Of a stretch of 64,000 bases of DNA, positions 22,600 to 34,830 are shown one piece after another. How positions within the stretch are numbered: position 1 is the first letter of the stretch; each line of letters opens with the position of its first letter. The notes beneath the pieces are model-generated. The model was not told where the DNA came from and ran no database searches. It was given only the letters and a program-made list of their open reading frames with translations. A program made the translations under genes and the position numbers. This stretch comes from Sipunculus nudus (lineage: Eukaryota; Annelida; Sipuncula; Golfingiida; Sipunculidae): assembly GCA_026874595.1 (NCBI GenBank), contig CM049316.1:77469676-77533675 (forward strand), given 5' to 3'.

Positions 22600-23009
22600 C
22601 CAAATGTAAGATGTCAATGGGGTTGTTAATATGCTTCAGTTCTCTCTAGACCAATAAATCAGTTATTGATGTGAAAGATTTTATAATCTTATGGTCTTTG
22701 TAGCCCCATGTGACTGGGTAAAAAAGACTTTAAGATTATAAATAGGCCCCATACAGTCCAGTTCTGGACTAATACGCAAGGTGTTGTAATTATGTAGTTT
22801 AGGAGTTTTTTTTTATATAAAAGGCCTATATTACCAATCGTAAACGCATTATTTCCAAACTTGTGTTGTTCTATAGAGAGAAGAAATGTATACTTATGTA
22901 AGAATTAGACATTTATAATTTAAACAACCGATATATTTTGTATTTAATGATATAAATTGCTCCAATATAGCATGTTTTCCTGGTGACGACATAAATGCCA
23001 TGCATAATG

Positions 23010-23714
23010 TGTTACGGAACCTAATATCAACAGATCATGTATCTGTGATGAACAGAAATTTTGTAATGGAGAAAAAAATCAGATTCTGTAACATTAGGCA
23101 GTGTAAAATGTCTAGGGGAATAATTAAAGAAGTCAGTGGTTTTTTGTTAACAAATAAATATGATTTATTCTTTAAACAACCCTAACATTACAATACATTA
23201 AATCATTACAATTACACAGTACAACAACAGTATAGCAGCAAATCAATATAACCACACAGCCTAATAAACAAAGTGCACAGTAACTGGATACCACCACTGT
23301 CACAGCGACAAGTCCTTTAAAGCATATCATTCAGATGAACAGTTCACACAAATCTTCTCAGAGAATAACAGTCCAATGTAAAGCTTTTGTAACAAACTGA
23401 CTTACAAGCTTCTGTGTCCGCTGGAATATTCTCTCACCTCTCTCTCAGCTCTAAAACACAGCCCCTATTTACAACTTCTAACCTCCAGCAGAGAACCTTC
23501 CATTTCTTGAACAATCAAAAGAATCTAACATGATACACAGTAAACACGCATTACAGGAAACAACTAGAAAAAGAACGCTGTGTCTATAGATGTCAGGGTT
23601 CACACGTGAGCTGGCCCGGCCAGGCGAGAAAGCCCTAGACCTGCATGACAAAGAGAGTTCAACCAGTACTGATGAAACTGAGAGTGCAACACTCAGCCAG
23701 GGGAGGCCGCTACA
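23010..23714 (-). mobile_element. Possible solo LTR
   Basis: Read on the minus strand the block begins TGTAGCGGCC and ends CCGTAACA, so it has TG and CA ends with a short imperfect inverted repeat. It has a GC-richer 5' part and an AATAAA signal near 23151, about 140 bp before the 3' end. It ends in a U5-like AT-rich stretch. A 705 bp length suits a Gypsy-type LTR. No matching second LTR, primer-binding site or polyprotein is present nearby, and I could not find a 5 bp target duplication, so this is tentative. Confidence 0.4.
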
Positions 23715-24794
23715 ACACGAGTTATGCCCTCGTTAAATTTTGAATTTCAGATTAAGGAAAACAGCAAATTGGACTGTATAAGTGGAAACTTTTATATAAC
23801 TGTATTCAGGGATGGCAAGTTTTAGGCAGGGAGGTGTTGACTACAGGTTATAACCTGGTTAAAACGGCCCCATCTAAAACAGGTTTTAGGCTGGTTTTAG
23901 TCACCATAAGTATAAGTACTGCATAATGTTGACCAGGATCATGCAGTCTTCTAAAAGTTTGTTAGGTTTCTGAACATGAGAACATGTTTGTGTGGCACAT
24001 GGTTTCTTAGGCCCAGACAGTGTCATTATCAGAAAGTCCCAGTTTCCTGACCAGTGCTCTGCTACCTGGAATGATGTAATAGTCTCCTGTAGTCCTCTAC
24101 TGAGGCTAGGTATAAGATAGGGAGGCCATACTTGATTAGAGAGATTCCTGATTTTCCGGACGATGTGGTCATAAGCCCACTGCAGTCATTTCCCACTGCT
24201 GTTTCCTTGCAGCCAGGGCCCATAAGCATTAGATGTAGGTTAATCTCTCAGACCTGAAGGCCCAATAGATGCATGTTTCTCATGACTTCAGGCCCAAAAG
24301 TGATTAAAAATATTCTGTGGTTTGTGACACATTCACCATAAAAAATCTTCGCATTTTTCAGTTTTTTAGTGTTTTGCAAAGCTTCCATTTTCATGATCTT
24401 ATAATGTCTATCATTATATGTACAAGGAGTATGTGCACAAAATCTTACAATTTGACCAGGGATGACTTAAGGGAATAAACAACTAGTAGAAATACTTGTA
24501 TTGATTCTGGGGTTACTCTTCTTTCACGTACTATGGCTGCCTTTTTATTTGTAAGGGATTTCATTTTGCGATATTCATGAATATGCAAATATAAAACCCC
24601 CGGGAATAAAACTTCTGTTCAATCAAGATGAACAAGAGGGGATGCTGCATGGGCAAAAACAGATTAGTTATCACACCTCTTAAAACAACATAATCAGAAA
24701 ACTAATCGGTGGGGGTACCGAAACACAAGGTATATATCTACTATGACTCATAATGAATGACTGAACAAGAAATGAGTGAGGTATTGTAGGATTT
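23715..24794. other. No gene recognised
   Basis: No coding frame or structured repeat that I can name. Confidence 0.45.
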
Positions 24795-27604
24795 GTTAGC
24801 TCAGCTGACTATAAGTCATTTGGGCTATAGTTGTGGTCGATTGTCCGTCATCCGTCCGTCCGGCACGTTTTGAAACCGTTAGACCAACAAATCCAAAATT
24901 TGGCATATGGTTAGAGGTCCCCAAAATCTCTTACCAAATGGAAACTGGTTCACTGCTACCAGTACTTCATTCCAAGAGAAATTAAGAAAATCCTCTCAGA
25001 TTTCTATTAAAAACCTTTTGTCAAACTCCAGGACTGCCTAATGTCAAAACCACTTATCTGTTTTTAGCTCAGCTCACTATAAGTCATTTGAGCTATAATC
25101 GTGGTCCATTGTCCATCGTCCTTCTGTTAGGTTGGCACTTTTTGAAACCGTAAGACCTACAAATCAAACATTCAACATACTGTTAGATGTCACCAAGATC
25201 TCCTACCAAACCAAATACTGGGTCACTTCGACTTCGTTCCTTCGAGAAATTGAGGTTTACCTCAAATTTACATTAAAAACCTATTGTCACCCTTTAGTAC
25301 TGACTAATATAAAAACCACTTATCTGTTTTTCTTAATATTAACCAGAAGTATTCGCCTAAATATTTCAAATATACATTCCAGAAATTAATTCTGTTTAGT
25401 GTAATATCTCTAGGTTATGGGCCTGAACATAATATACTAGAGTTCTTTTTCAAATTATATTACTTTGTTCAGTTAATTATATACCCAAAGTTAGATCTGA
25501 ATTTTGTAAATTTATTAAGTTATTATCATAAAAATAAAATCTTTACCTTAAATTTTGCCCAACTTTGACCATGGCACGTTTTTTTCCTGTAAGTACTGTG
25601 GATTTAATTTTCACAGCATGTTTTTGTTACCTTTTCAACTGTTACCACCAAAAATTTGAAACCAGTTGATCAAAAACTGTAGATTTTATTCAAGTTTTCA
25701 AGCACCATGTAGCATATTGTTTACATCAAGCTAGTGTTATGCAGTTTGCAAGAGCTCAGCTTCCCAGCTTCGGCTCTTAGTTCCTTAAATTCGGCATACA
25801 GCTAGATGTCTCCAAAATCCCCTACCATGCCAAGAGTTTGGTCACTAGGACTTAATACCTTCAAGATATTAATGAAAAACTTCATTTTTCCATTAAAAAC
25901 CCATTGTTACACTTCAAGACTGCCTAATATCAAAACCACTGATCTGACTTTAATCATAAATAATATACATATTTTTCATTCTCTATGCACATGCCAGAAT
26001 GATGTCAGTATTGCATAATTGTTTTAAGTTATGGGCCCAAACATAATGCACTTTGTAAAAAATCAAGAAATATATTTACTCCCTTAACAAGAGGATTGCT
26101 GAAGCTAGAGATTTTTTGTCAGGGATGTAACATTATTTAATCAAGATTCAATTGAATACCCAAAATTAGTTATGAATTTTTCAAATTTTATAAGTTATTA
26201 GTATAAATGTAAAATTAGTAACTTAAATTTTGCCCAAATTTGACCATGGCACGTTTGTTTCCTGTGAGCACTGTTGATATAATTTTCATATCATGCACAC
26301 ATAAGGATTTAAGCTTTTAAGTTTAGAAAGCTGAAAGAAATTGGCCAAAAATTGTAGCTTTTATTAATGTTTTTATGAGGCCCTGTCAGACTTTGGCTCT
26401 CTCCAGCCCCTCTTGAGTCACCTGTATGTTGACCTTGTTGAACTTTCAGCAAATTATGCATGCTTGAGGCGAGGCATACACAGGAATCCAGGCAGCTTAT
26501 GGCCAGCCACAGTTGATCCAGGTGTCCAACCCAACTCATCTAGTAGTTTTAACCAACTACATAACAATAAACAATAAATTAATCAATTTTTATTGGTTTT
26601 TAATAAAAAATTAAAGAAAAATAGAAAAGGAATTTGTTAGTTTATAATAACAGGAAATTAACTTGCAGTTACTGATGATATAAGAATCTTGTATCGATGG
26701 ATAGAATGTCACGTATTCCAAACAACACCATGCAGTCACCTATGGTATTTTTCAGTTCAATTTTAATGATAAAGAAGTAAATCATATCATTCATTACTAA
26801 TCATTAGGGATCATATGATGGAAATTAATGATAGACAAAGATGCAGTTGATAATATTAATCTAGATTCCTACTGTGTCTAGTGTGTACATTGATGTGAAA
26901 TTAGTCCAAAATGAATTTATTACAGTTATTTTTTAATATAAATAAAAGCCATAAAACCAGGTACTTATGATCATTATTTAAATGTGTGAATTTTGTATAT
27001 TCTGGATTCTCAACATCATTGTTTGGTGAAAACTGAATAAATACCAGACATGGTGCGAATACTTTGTAATTGTATTTAAATATGAATATGATTATGTACT
27101 CCATTAAAAAATTTCTTGCATAAAGATGGGAATTCAGGTAAAAATGAAAGTATATGAATACCAGTGCAAATACTTTCAAAATGTATTCATGAATGCATTC
27201 ATGAATATATTCTTTAATATTATTTTAATAATCATTTCAGTTATATTTCATTTTAAAAAATTATATGATTCTCTTATTATTTTTAATAAAAATTATATTT
27301 GGGACAATATTTGTAATTTTTTTTAAATTAATAGTTAAACCCTTATATTATATATTCTGCTTATAAGTTATATGGCCAAGTCAAAATCTGTGTGACAATA
27401 GTACTCCATTTGTTAATAAAATAAATGAAATCAATCCTCTTCCCTGTCTCCAAAGGTACTATCAAAATCACAAGCTAAACAACAACAACTCATAATACAG
27501 CTTATATTTATTACCACACAAAACCAGCATGTGCCTCATTTCTAAATAATATTTTTTTATCATATATAACAGCTGAGCGTTGTGACCCATAGGTCCCTTG
27601 TTTT
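24795..27604 (+). mobile_element. TTAGCTCAGCTGACT-family repeat, with internal duplications
   Basis: Starts GTTAGCTCAGCTGACTATAA followed by a CCGTCCGTCC stretch. A second, similar start lies at 25066 (TAGCTCAGCTCACTATAAG). About 650 bp are duplicated in tandem: TTTTGCCCAACTTTGACCAT with GGCACG near 25555 matches TTTTGCCCAAATTTGACCAT near 26225, and AGATGTCACCAAGATCTCC near 25186 matches AGATGTCTCCAAAATCCCC near 25804. The family 3' landmark (AGCTGAGCGTTGTGACCC then ATAGGTCCCTTGTTT) appears at 27571-27604, so one long element or a chain of copies fills this range. No protein. Most of 26340-27570 is plain AT-rich sequence. Confidence 0.5.
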
Positions 27605-28983
27605 CTTGAGGGTCTATTGTAGTCAGTTTCTTTGTCCAGATGCAGGGTCCCACTCCAGGTCACTGGAAGTCAGCTATGCAAGGGTTTCTGATTTGTTAGT
27701 CACTGGGGGAGATCCCCTGCTGTGACAGGTGTACAGTTATTCTCATATCAACACTCAATCCCCCCCCCCCCCCCCCCCCAGCAAACCCATCCCACTAAGT
27801 GTTATGCAGTAATTGTTACTGTGTCAACCCCAATATACAAAAACATTCCTTGAAAAAGTCATTTGAGGTGTAATCCAGAATATACCATGTTGTGTTAATG
27901 TAGCATTTTTAAAGAAATCAATTTTCTTTTAAATGATTTTAACAAATATAATTAAACCCATCAGTATGCTTAAGTTTATAAAATATGAAGCAAATTATGG
28001 ATAAATAAAGGCTCAATTTCAAATTGTGATATCTTAATCAAGTATTATATTTAGATATTTGTTGTTTTTTCAAATTTTTTTTGTGGTAAAAAATAAATAA
28101 ACATTTGTATGCATGATGTAGTGTTGTCTGACAAGATTGAGACTTATGATGATGCAATTTAGAATTTTGAAACAACTTTTATATTCAGATATATATGTCA
28201 TATTGGAAATGTATAGAAATATCAACTTATAATAAAAAATTGATATGATAAAATGAGAATCTAAAACAAACATTTGTTAATTATTTTCAGGCTTTGTTTG
28301 CCATGTATGTGTTTGCAGAAGTGTTTTTAAGCCCACCATATCCCCCCCCCCCTGCTGCCATTGATTCCTGTGCACTGGGACATTAGTTTTTATTGCAAAT
28401 GTGAAAAATTTATTTAATTGAAGAAATAATAGGATTAGAAAAAATTAAGATCTTATTGAAACATATTCTTGCCTTAGGAGAATGGAACATAAAGTGATCA
28501 GCTCTGTCCATCATCTCTCTGTTATCATTAAATATATATTTATTATGAAATTTTTCCTATACGCACTGTTGAAATAACTTATGTGCTGTATGTGTTTGGA
28601 ATTAAGCTATTTAAGTCTGAAATTATAAAGCAAATTATATATTCAGTTGTGTTTTATTGCAGATGTAAAACAATTTTAAAAAATTTGATATACCAGTAAT
28701 AAAAATTTTAGAAATAATTGAAACTTCATATATAATCAGCTTTGTTTGTCTACCAGTCTGTATGTCCTTTTTAAAGTATTAAGTTATTTTGAATGAACTC
28801 TTTTATCCTGTAAGCATTGTTGAATTAAGTGAAAATCCTATGTATATACACTATAATAATACAGATATATTGTAACTCCCACCATTACACACCCCCCCCC
28901 CCCCCCCCACACCACCACCAAGTCCTTTCATCTGTAGACTGTGGACATTAGTTGTATTTCAACTGTATACATTTCTTAAAATA
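27605..28983. other. No gene; poly(C) tracts
   Basis: AT-rich sequence with poly(C) at 27760-27779 (20 bp), 28341-28352 and 28892-28908. No recognised coding region. Confidence 0.5.
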
Positions 28984-29692
28984 AAAAATACATATACTTA
29001 ATAATATATATTATAAAAAAAAAGATTCAATTGAACAAATGTGTAAACTACTGAAATGTCAACAGTTAATCAAAAAGCCACCTAATGATCATGGTAATAG
29101 TACAGATCATTTGTTCACAAACTGCTCACATGCTTCAGTTTCAAACACATGGTCAGGTCACAAAATATTATTTGCAACAATTTCTTGCACATCAATATAA
29201 ACCAATCATATAAAACAACAATGGCCTATATTACCTCTTCCTCTTAAACTTTATCTCCATTTGATATTATTTTAGATTTTTACCTTCAAGGTCAACTTCA
29301 GCTGAGCACAGTGACCCATCGGTCCCTTGTTTTAAAATAAAAAATACATTTATTTAATAATTTATATATTATAAAAAAAGTAACAAATGTGTAAAATTCT
29401 GAACTGTCAACAATTTATCAAAAACCTGACCAATGATCATGGTAATAATATACATCTTATGGTCATAAACTGCTCACATTCTTCAATTTTTACATTAGGA
29501 AATTTGCGTTTGGTCACAAAATATTATTTGCAACAATTTCTTACACATCAATACAAACCAATGATGTCAACCAGCTATGGCCTATATTACCTTTTCCTCT
29601 TTAGACTTTATCACGATTTGATATTAGTTTAGAATTTTTACCTTAAAGGTCAACTTCAGCTTAGCACATTGACTCAATGGGTCTCTTGTTTA
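28984..29692 (+). repeat. Tandem duplication, ~355 bp unit, two copies
   Basis: Two consecutive units share CAAATGTGTAAA, CTGCTCACAT, TCACAAAATATTATTTGCAA and CAATTTCTT. Each unit ends with the family 3' landmark (TTCAGCTGAGCACAGTGACC-type) followed by TTGTTT. The first runs about 28984-29333 and the second about 29335-29692. These are 3' portions of the dispersed TTAGCTCAGCTGACT family duplicated in tandem. Confidence 0.85.
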
Positions 29693-30174
29693 TTGTAATA
29701 GATTAGGTTGCATTCATTGATTTTTGGTAGAGTCATAGAAAGCTTAAGTTGGTATTGAGGCCATAAGTACCCTAAAAAGGTGCATATAAGTCGACCTCAC
29801 ATATAAGTCTAGGATAAATTTTTTGGGTAATATCAGGTAAAAACTTTTTTGAGTTATTACGGCATTTTAGTTTTTTGCATAAATACAGATGATCTGCAGT
29901 AGCTGCATTCTATTCATAACTTTGGCAGACTGCCCACTGGATCAGATTTGGCACCAAAGTTCAACCCTGATCTATTTAAGAGCTTTGAAAGACTGCCAGT
30001 TGTGTCAGATTATGCAACAGGTCAAGAGTTCACTCAGTGCAGCCAGGTACAGGTCAAAAGTTTACTCAGTGTAGCCAGGTGCAAGTAAAAAAATTTACTC
30101 TGTGCAGTAACTTGAGCCAGCAATTTGTCACAGTTCACTCGGGGGCAACTGCCTTTCTCACTTAAGCGTGGTCG

Positions 30175-31362
30175 GCCCAAGATGTATTGGCCTGAAACTT
30201 TGACTTGTCTGTGCATCTTTGATGGCTTTTTCGTTAAAAAGACAGGTGTCGCCATCTACAATCAGTGGTAGAGTCAGTTCCTGTTTCATAATCGATCATC
30301 AGTATAAGCAAACATATCGATGAACGATTATTAATCGTTCAGACAAATATAAAGAAAAATGTAATTATCTGTGAAACTGTATTTTCTTAACCAAGAAACG
30401 ATGGCCTTAACAGCAGCAGCAGCACCTGGCATCAGTTAAAAAGATTATTTCTATGAGAATCTATCAAAATTGGCGTAGACCTGCAGAATTTATGGAGCAT
30501 TTTAAACGCCATACCACCCATAATTTACGATGTGTATTTCGTTAGAAAACTCACCGCTAATTCTGCAGCTCCCTGCCAGTTCAAAGAGGTTAATTAAGTC
30601 CTCCGTTCTCGCATCTAGGAACCGTGTCATACACAGTTACATATGGAAGTTATTTGGGAACACAGACTCATTATATGAATCACAGAATGTGGTTAGAAAT
30701 GGAAGAATAATTTTTGCCTATAACATAAAGGCATTCTTTGAAAACAACAATCATGATTTTAATGTAATCGATAGCTGCCTTTGGTAATCGAGCGCTTGAA
30801 AGTGGCAGCAAAGCGACTGACTTTCGATAAAACTCGATGATCGGCCCACCACTACCTATAATGACTCTTTAGGCAGTGTATGCACCTGCTTATTGATACA
30901 GAGTTTGATACCTTAGCCTGAAATTGGGCATATTAATACATTAGGGACAGCTTTATTGTTAACAAGACTAGTGGCACCACCTACAATAATTTTTCCACAG
31001 TGTATGCCCCTGCATATTGCGCAAGAGGATTTGACATGTCAGTCTGAAATTGGGCATATGTATACATTTCTGATAGCTTTGTTGTATATAAGACTGGTGG
31101 TGCCAGCTACAATCAATTCTGTGTTGAGTGCACCATGCCAGAATTTCTGCAGTGATGTTTGTATAATTGTTTCTTGTTCAAAATGCTTATAATACCTGCA
31201 TTGTTCTTGAACTTGAAAAGTAATGGTCCTGCATTGAAGCATTATACCTTGTGTATAACCTCTTGGACAGGTTCACATTATGTGTGTAGGCCTTGTTTTG
31301 TTATTATTTAAGATATTTACCTAAAAATTCAGCTGAGCACCATGACCAATGGGTCCCCTTTT
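30175..31362 (+). repeat. Degenerate ~127 bp tandem units ending in a family 3' landmark
   Basis: Units contain CTGAAATTGGGCATAT (30916, 31043), GACTGGTGGTGCCAGCTACAAT or variants (30248, 30963, 31088), and CAGTGTATGC. A hAT-like MITE interrupts the first unit. The stretch closes with CAGCTGAGCACCATGACCAA and GGGTCCCC at 31330-31362, another copy of the family 3' landmark. Confidence 0.65.
30263..30854. mobile_element. hAT-like MITE, 592 bp
   Basis: Ends CAGTGGTAG (left) and reverse-complement TAGTGGTGG (right), with subterminal ATCGATCATC/CGATCATCG matches. Flanking octamers TCTACAAT (30255-30262) and CCTATAAT (30855-30862) agree at six of eight positions. Deleting the element restores the local tandem unit (CCATCTACAAT followed by GACTC and GCAGTGTATGC). 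A CAGTGGTGG-type terminus with an 8 bp duplication is characteristic of hAT. No transposase is present. Confidence 0.75.
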
Positions 31363-32067
31363 TAATGATATATTATGGTATAACCACACTCTGTCCATCT
31401 GTCCTCAGTCCATTAACTTTTAATGTCATCACGCTAACTTGCTGGGCCATTAATAGATTTTCATGAAACTCACCATAACTACATACCAATAGATTATCTT
31501 GCCTTACTGTGATTATTTGCAAAATCCAGACATATTAAATAAAATAGCAGGTCACAAGGATTCTTTGTTTGTACCACTACTCTTGTAGTAACATATAAAG
31601 AATATGATATATTTTGATAAAACTCAACAGAAATATTAATCAATACAATATTTCACCTAAGTATCCACACATATTTAATGAGGTCATAGGTTACCAGACT
31701 TTGGTACCACCATAGTGACTTACCAAAATCTTATGGTTTCTCACTCGAATTACATTCTCAGCAATATTTTTGTATATTTAATTAGATCAGAGGTCACAAG
31801 ATGCATGATGGGCATAATTTGCACCATTTGCAGTTCTCTTGTTTAGTGTCCAACAAACTCAACCTTGTATTTATGGTTCTTTTTATCAGCAGAAAATATC
31901 CTAGATTCAGACAGTCATCAGTGGCACACAGGACGAGTGCTCCACCATTTCATTAATAAAACCAGCTTTATTAGCTAGACAGGCCACCTTTGTATGACCA
32001 AGTTAGAGTAGGAAATTAAATATTTGTTCAATAATCTTTTCATTATTTCATAAATTTTTACTTGTAG
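31363..32067 (+). other. Upstream intron of the zinc-finger gene, probable
   Basis: No coding exon recognised. The sequence ends in a good splice acceptor (TTTTTACTTGTAG at 32055-32067) placed three bases before the zinc-finger ATG, so at least part of it is likely intron of that gene. Confidence 0.5.
32055..32067 (+). promoter_or_regulatory. Splice acceptor of the zinc-finger exon
   Basis: A pyrimidine-rich stretch ends in TTGTAG directly before AACATGACAGAAG, placing the exon start at 32068 and supporting the chosen ATG. Confidence 0.65.
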
Positions 32068-32070
32068 AAC

Positions 32071-34383
32071 ATGACAGAAGGACAGATGGATCCAGCTTTA
32101 CCACCGCCATATTTGGATATGTTCATAAAGAAAGAAAATAACCAAGGCACCTCTAAGAGTGATTCAGATGTCAGGGCCCAGGACAGTGGATTCATTAAGA
32201 ACACATCATGTGACTACCTTAAGACAGAATCAGATGTACAGACATTACCAGCAAATTCTTTGTTTGAAAATAACCAAGACACTAGAGTAAGCTGTATGAG
32301 CACTGAGGATGAAGATAAAAATCTCCTTCAATACATAAAATATGATATTTCTGATGGGGAAACACAAAGTCTTTCCAAAGAAATCGATAATAATTTATCA
32401 GCCAAGGAAAAACAGAATAGTACACAATATATGAGTTATAGATCATGTAATGCATCCTCAAGTTGTACAGAACAAATTGATCATATAACTGCACATGTGT
32501 CAACAGTTAAACATGAGGGTGGCAATGTTGATTCAGATAAACCAATTAAAACAAAGCAATTTGATCATCAAAATACACAGGTAAAAGCACTTTCCAAAGA
32601 CAAACCATTTAAGTGTGAACAGTGTGGTAAATCTTTCTCCCAGCAGCAAAACCTTGAGACACACATGAGGACACATACTGGAGAAAAACCATTTATATGT
32701 GAACAGTGTGGTAAATCTTTCACTCAACATTGTAACCTGAAGAAACACATCTGGACACATACAGGAGAAAAACCATTTAAATGTAGACAGTGTGGTAAAT
32801 CTTACTCCCAGAAGAGTTACCTAAAGGCTCACATCTTGACACATACTGGGGAAACCCCATTTAAATGTGGACAGTGTGGTAAAACTTTCTGTGTGAAGAA
32901 TCACCTACAGACTCACATCAGGACACATACTGGAGAAAAACCATACACAGGTGAACAGTGTGATAAATCTTTCATACAGGAGAGTCTACTAAACACTCGC
33001 ATCTTGACACATACTGGAGAAAAACCATTTAAGTGTGGACTTTGTGGAAAATATTTCTCAGCTCAGGGTTCACTGAAGACTCACATCCGGACACATACTG
33101 GAGAAAAACCATTTAAATGTGGACAGTGTGGTAAATTTTTCTCCCAGGAATGTAATCTTAAGACTCACATCAGGACACATACTGGAGAAAAACCATTTAA
33201 GTGTGAACAGTGCGGTAAATCTTTCGCTGACCCCAGTAACCTTAAGAATCACATCTTGACACATACTAGAGAAAAACCATTTAAATGTGGACAGTGTGGT
33301 AAATCTTTCTCAATTAAGGGTACACTGAAGGCTCATATCCGGACACATACTGGAGAAAAACCATTTAAATGTGGACAGTGTGGTAAATTTTTCTCTCAAC
33401 AGTGTAACTTGAAGACTCATATCTTGACACATACAGGAGAGAAACCATATATATGTGAACAGTGTGGTAAATCTTTCTCCCAGGAGGGTAACCTGAAGGC
33501 TCATATCTTGACACATACTGAAAAAAAAACATTTAAATGTGGACAGTGTGATAAATCTTTCTTCTTGAAGTTAAGCCTTAAAAAACATATCATGACTCAT
33601 ACTGGAGAAAAACCATTTAAGTGTGAACAGTGTGGTAAATCTTTCGCTGACTCCAGTAACCTGAAGACTCACACCCTGACACATAATAGAGAAAAAACAT
33701 TTAAATGTGGACAGTGTGGAAAATATTTCTCAGCTCAGGGTTCACTGAAAACTCACATCCGGACACATACGGGAGAAAAACCATTTAAATGTGGACAGTG
33801 TGGTAAACATTTCTTCCAGGAAGGTAATCTTAAGACTCACATCAGGACTCATACAGGAGAAAAACCATTTAAATGTGAACAGTGTGGTAAATCTTTTGCT
33901 AACCAGAGTTACCTGAAGAAACACAACTTGACACATACTGGAGAGACACCATTTAAATGTGGACAGTGTGGTAAATCTTTCTCAGTTCAGGGTACACTGA
34001 AGGCTCACATCCGGACACATACTGGAAAAAAACCATTTAAATGTGAACAGTGTGGTAAATTTTTCTCAAAACAGGGTTCACTGAAGGCTCACATCCGGAC
34101 ACATACTGGAGAAAAACCATTCAAATGTGGACAGTGTGGTAAATCCTTTTCTATGCAGAGTCATCTGAAAACTCATTTTTTGACACATACTGGAGAAAAA
34201 CCATTTAAATGTATACAGTGTGGTAAATCTTTTGCAATTCTGGGTACATTGAAGAGACACATAAGGACACATACTGGAGAAAAACCTTTTAATTGTGGAC
34301 AGTGTGGTAAATCTTTCTCCCTTAAGAGTAACCTAAAGACTCATATCTTAACACATACTTCAGACAAAACCATTAAGCTGTGA
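32071..34383 (+). CDS. C2H2 zinc-finger protein, 21 fingers (770 aa)
   Basis: A predicted nuclear DNA-binding protein. Residues 1 to about 178 are acidic and polar with no recognised BTB, KRAB or SCAN domain. From about residue 179 there are 21 consecutive 28-residue C2H2 fingers joined by TGEKPF linkers. Finger 5 (YTGEQCDKSFIQ, then LLNTRILTH) has lost its first cysteine and first histidine, so about 20 can bind zinc. Fingers 6-10 resemble fingers 14-18 in order (AQGSLKT, QECNLKT and IKGTLKA type helices), pointing to duplication of an eight-finger block. The ATG follows a strong splice acceptor by three bases, so 5' UTR exon(s) lie upstream and the whole product sits in one exon. The stop is created by a one-base shift at the start of a further finger; eroded fingers follow. 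Target and role are unknown; large tandem arrays often bind repeat DNA, but nothing here shows that. Confidence 0.9.
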   Translation: MTEGQMDPALPPPYLDMFIKKENNQGTSKSDSDVRAQDSGFIKNTSCDYLKTESDVQTLPANSLFENNQDTRVSCMSTEDEDKNLLQYIKYDISDGETQSLSKEIDNNLSAKEKQNSTQYMSYRSCNASSSCTEQIDHITAHVSTVKHEGGNVDSDKPIKTKQFDHQNTQVKALSKDKPFKCEQCGKSFSQQQNLETHMRTHTGEKPFICEQCGKSFTQHCNLKKHIWTHTGEKPFKCRQCGKSYSQKSYLKAHILTHTGETPFKCGQCGKTFCVKNHLQTHIRTHTGEKPYTGEQCDKSFIQESLLNTRILTHTGEKPFKCGLCGKYFSAQGSLKTHIRTHTGEKPFKCGQCGKFFSQECNLKTHIRTHTGEKPFKCEQCGKSFADPSNLKNHILTHTREKPFKCGQCGKSFSIKGTLKAHIRTHTGEKPFKCGQCGKFFSQQCNLKTHILTHTGEKPYICEQCGKSFSQEGNLKAHILTHTEKKTFKCGQCDKSFFLKLSLKKHIMTHTGEKPFKCEQCGKSFADSSNLKTHTLTHNREKTFKCGQCGKYFSAQGSLKTHIRTHTGEKPFKCGQCGKHFFQEGNLKTHIRTHTGEKPFKCEQCGKSFANQSYLKKHNLTHTGETPFKCGQCGKSFSVQGTLKAHIRTHTGKKPFKCEQCGKFFSKQGSLKAHIRTHTGEKPFKCGQCGKSFSMQSHLKTHFLTHTGEKPFKCIQCGKSFAILGTLKRHIRTHTGEKPFNCGQCGKSFSLKSNLKTHILTHTSDKTIKL

Positions 34384-34830
34384 ACAGTGTTGTAAATCTT
34401 TCACACAGAAGACTGAAATGAAGACTAACGTTAGGACATATACGGGAGAAAAATCATTTGTATGTGGACAGTGGTAAATCTTTCTGTAGACAGAGTAACA
34501 TGGAGACTAACATAATGACACATACTGGAGTGAAACCAAGTGTGGACAATGTGGTAAATCTTTCTGCTTAAAAATTACCTTAAGACTCACATTTTGACTC
34601 ATACTTGAGAAAGAAACATATAGCAAGTGTGTTAAAGCTTCCTCTGACCACAATAACTTGCAAAAGAGGATACATTCTTAAGAGAAAAAAAAATTAAATG
34701 TGGACACTGTGATGAATCTTTTTTCAGATGGCATGACACATCCTGGTGTGTACCATTTAAATGCTGAGAGTGTGTTAAACATTTTTCTCAGCAAAGTAAC
34801 CTAGAAACACAGTTATCAGGATACACACTG
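34384..34830 (+). pseudogene. Fossil zinc fingers 3' of the intact frame
   Basis: Immediately after the stop, in a shifted frame, the sequence reads CEQCCKSFTQ, then TGEKSFVCGQ, before another stop. Further broken copies of TGTGGTAAATCTTTC and ACACATACTGGAG follow to about 34830, with increasing decay. At least four fingers can be traced. They were once part of the array: a one-base insertion near 34370 (ACAAAACCATTAAGC where ACAAACCATTTAAG-like sequence is expected) truncated the protein, and the tail has drifted since. Confidence 0.85.

Noticed and set aside
28000-31200. A CRISPR-like reading of the spaced repeats
   Set aside because: The units are hundreds of bases long and degenerate, in a eukaryotic repeat context.
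32282-34272. Several minus-strand frames opposite the zinc-finger exon
   Set aside because: They are antisense shadows of the tandem finger repeats (recurring MCPDVSLQ-type words).
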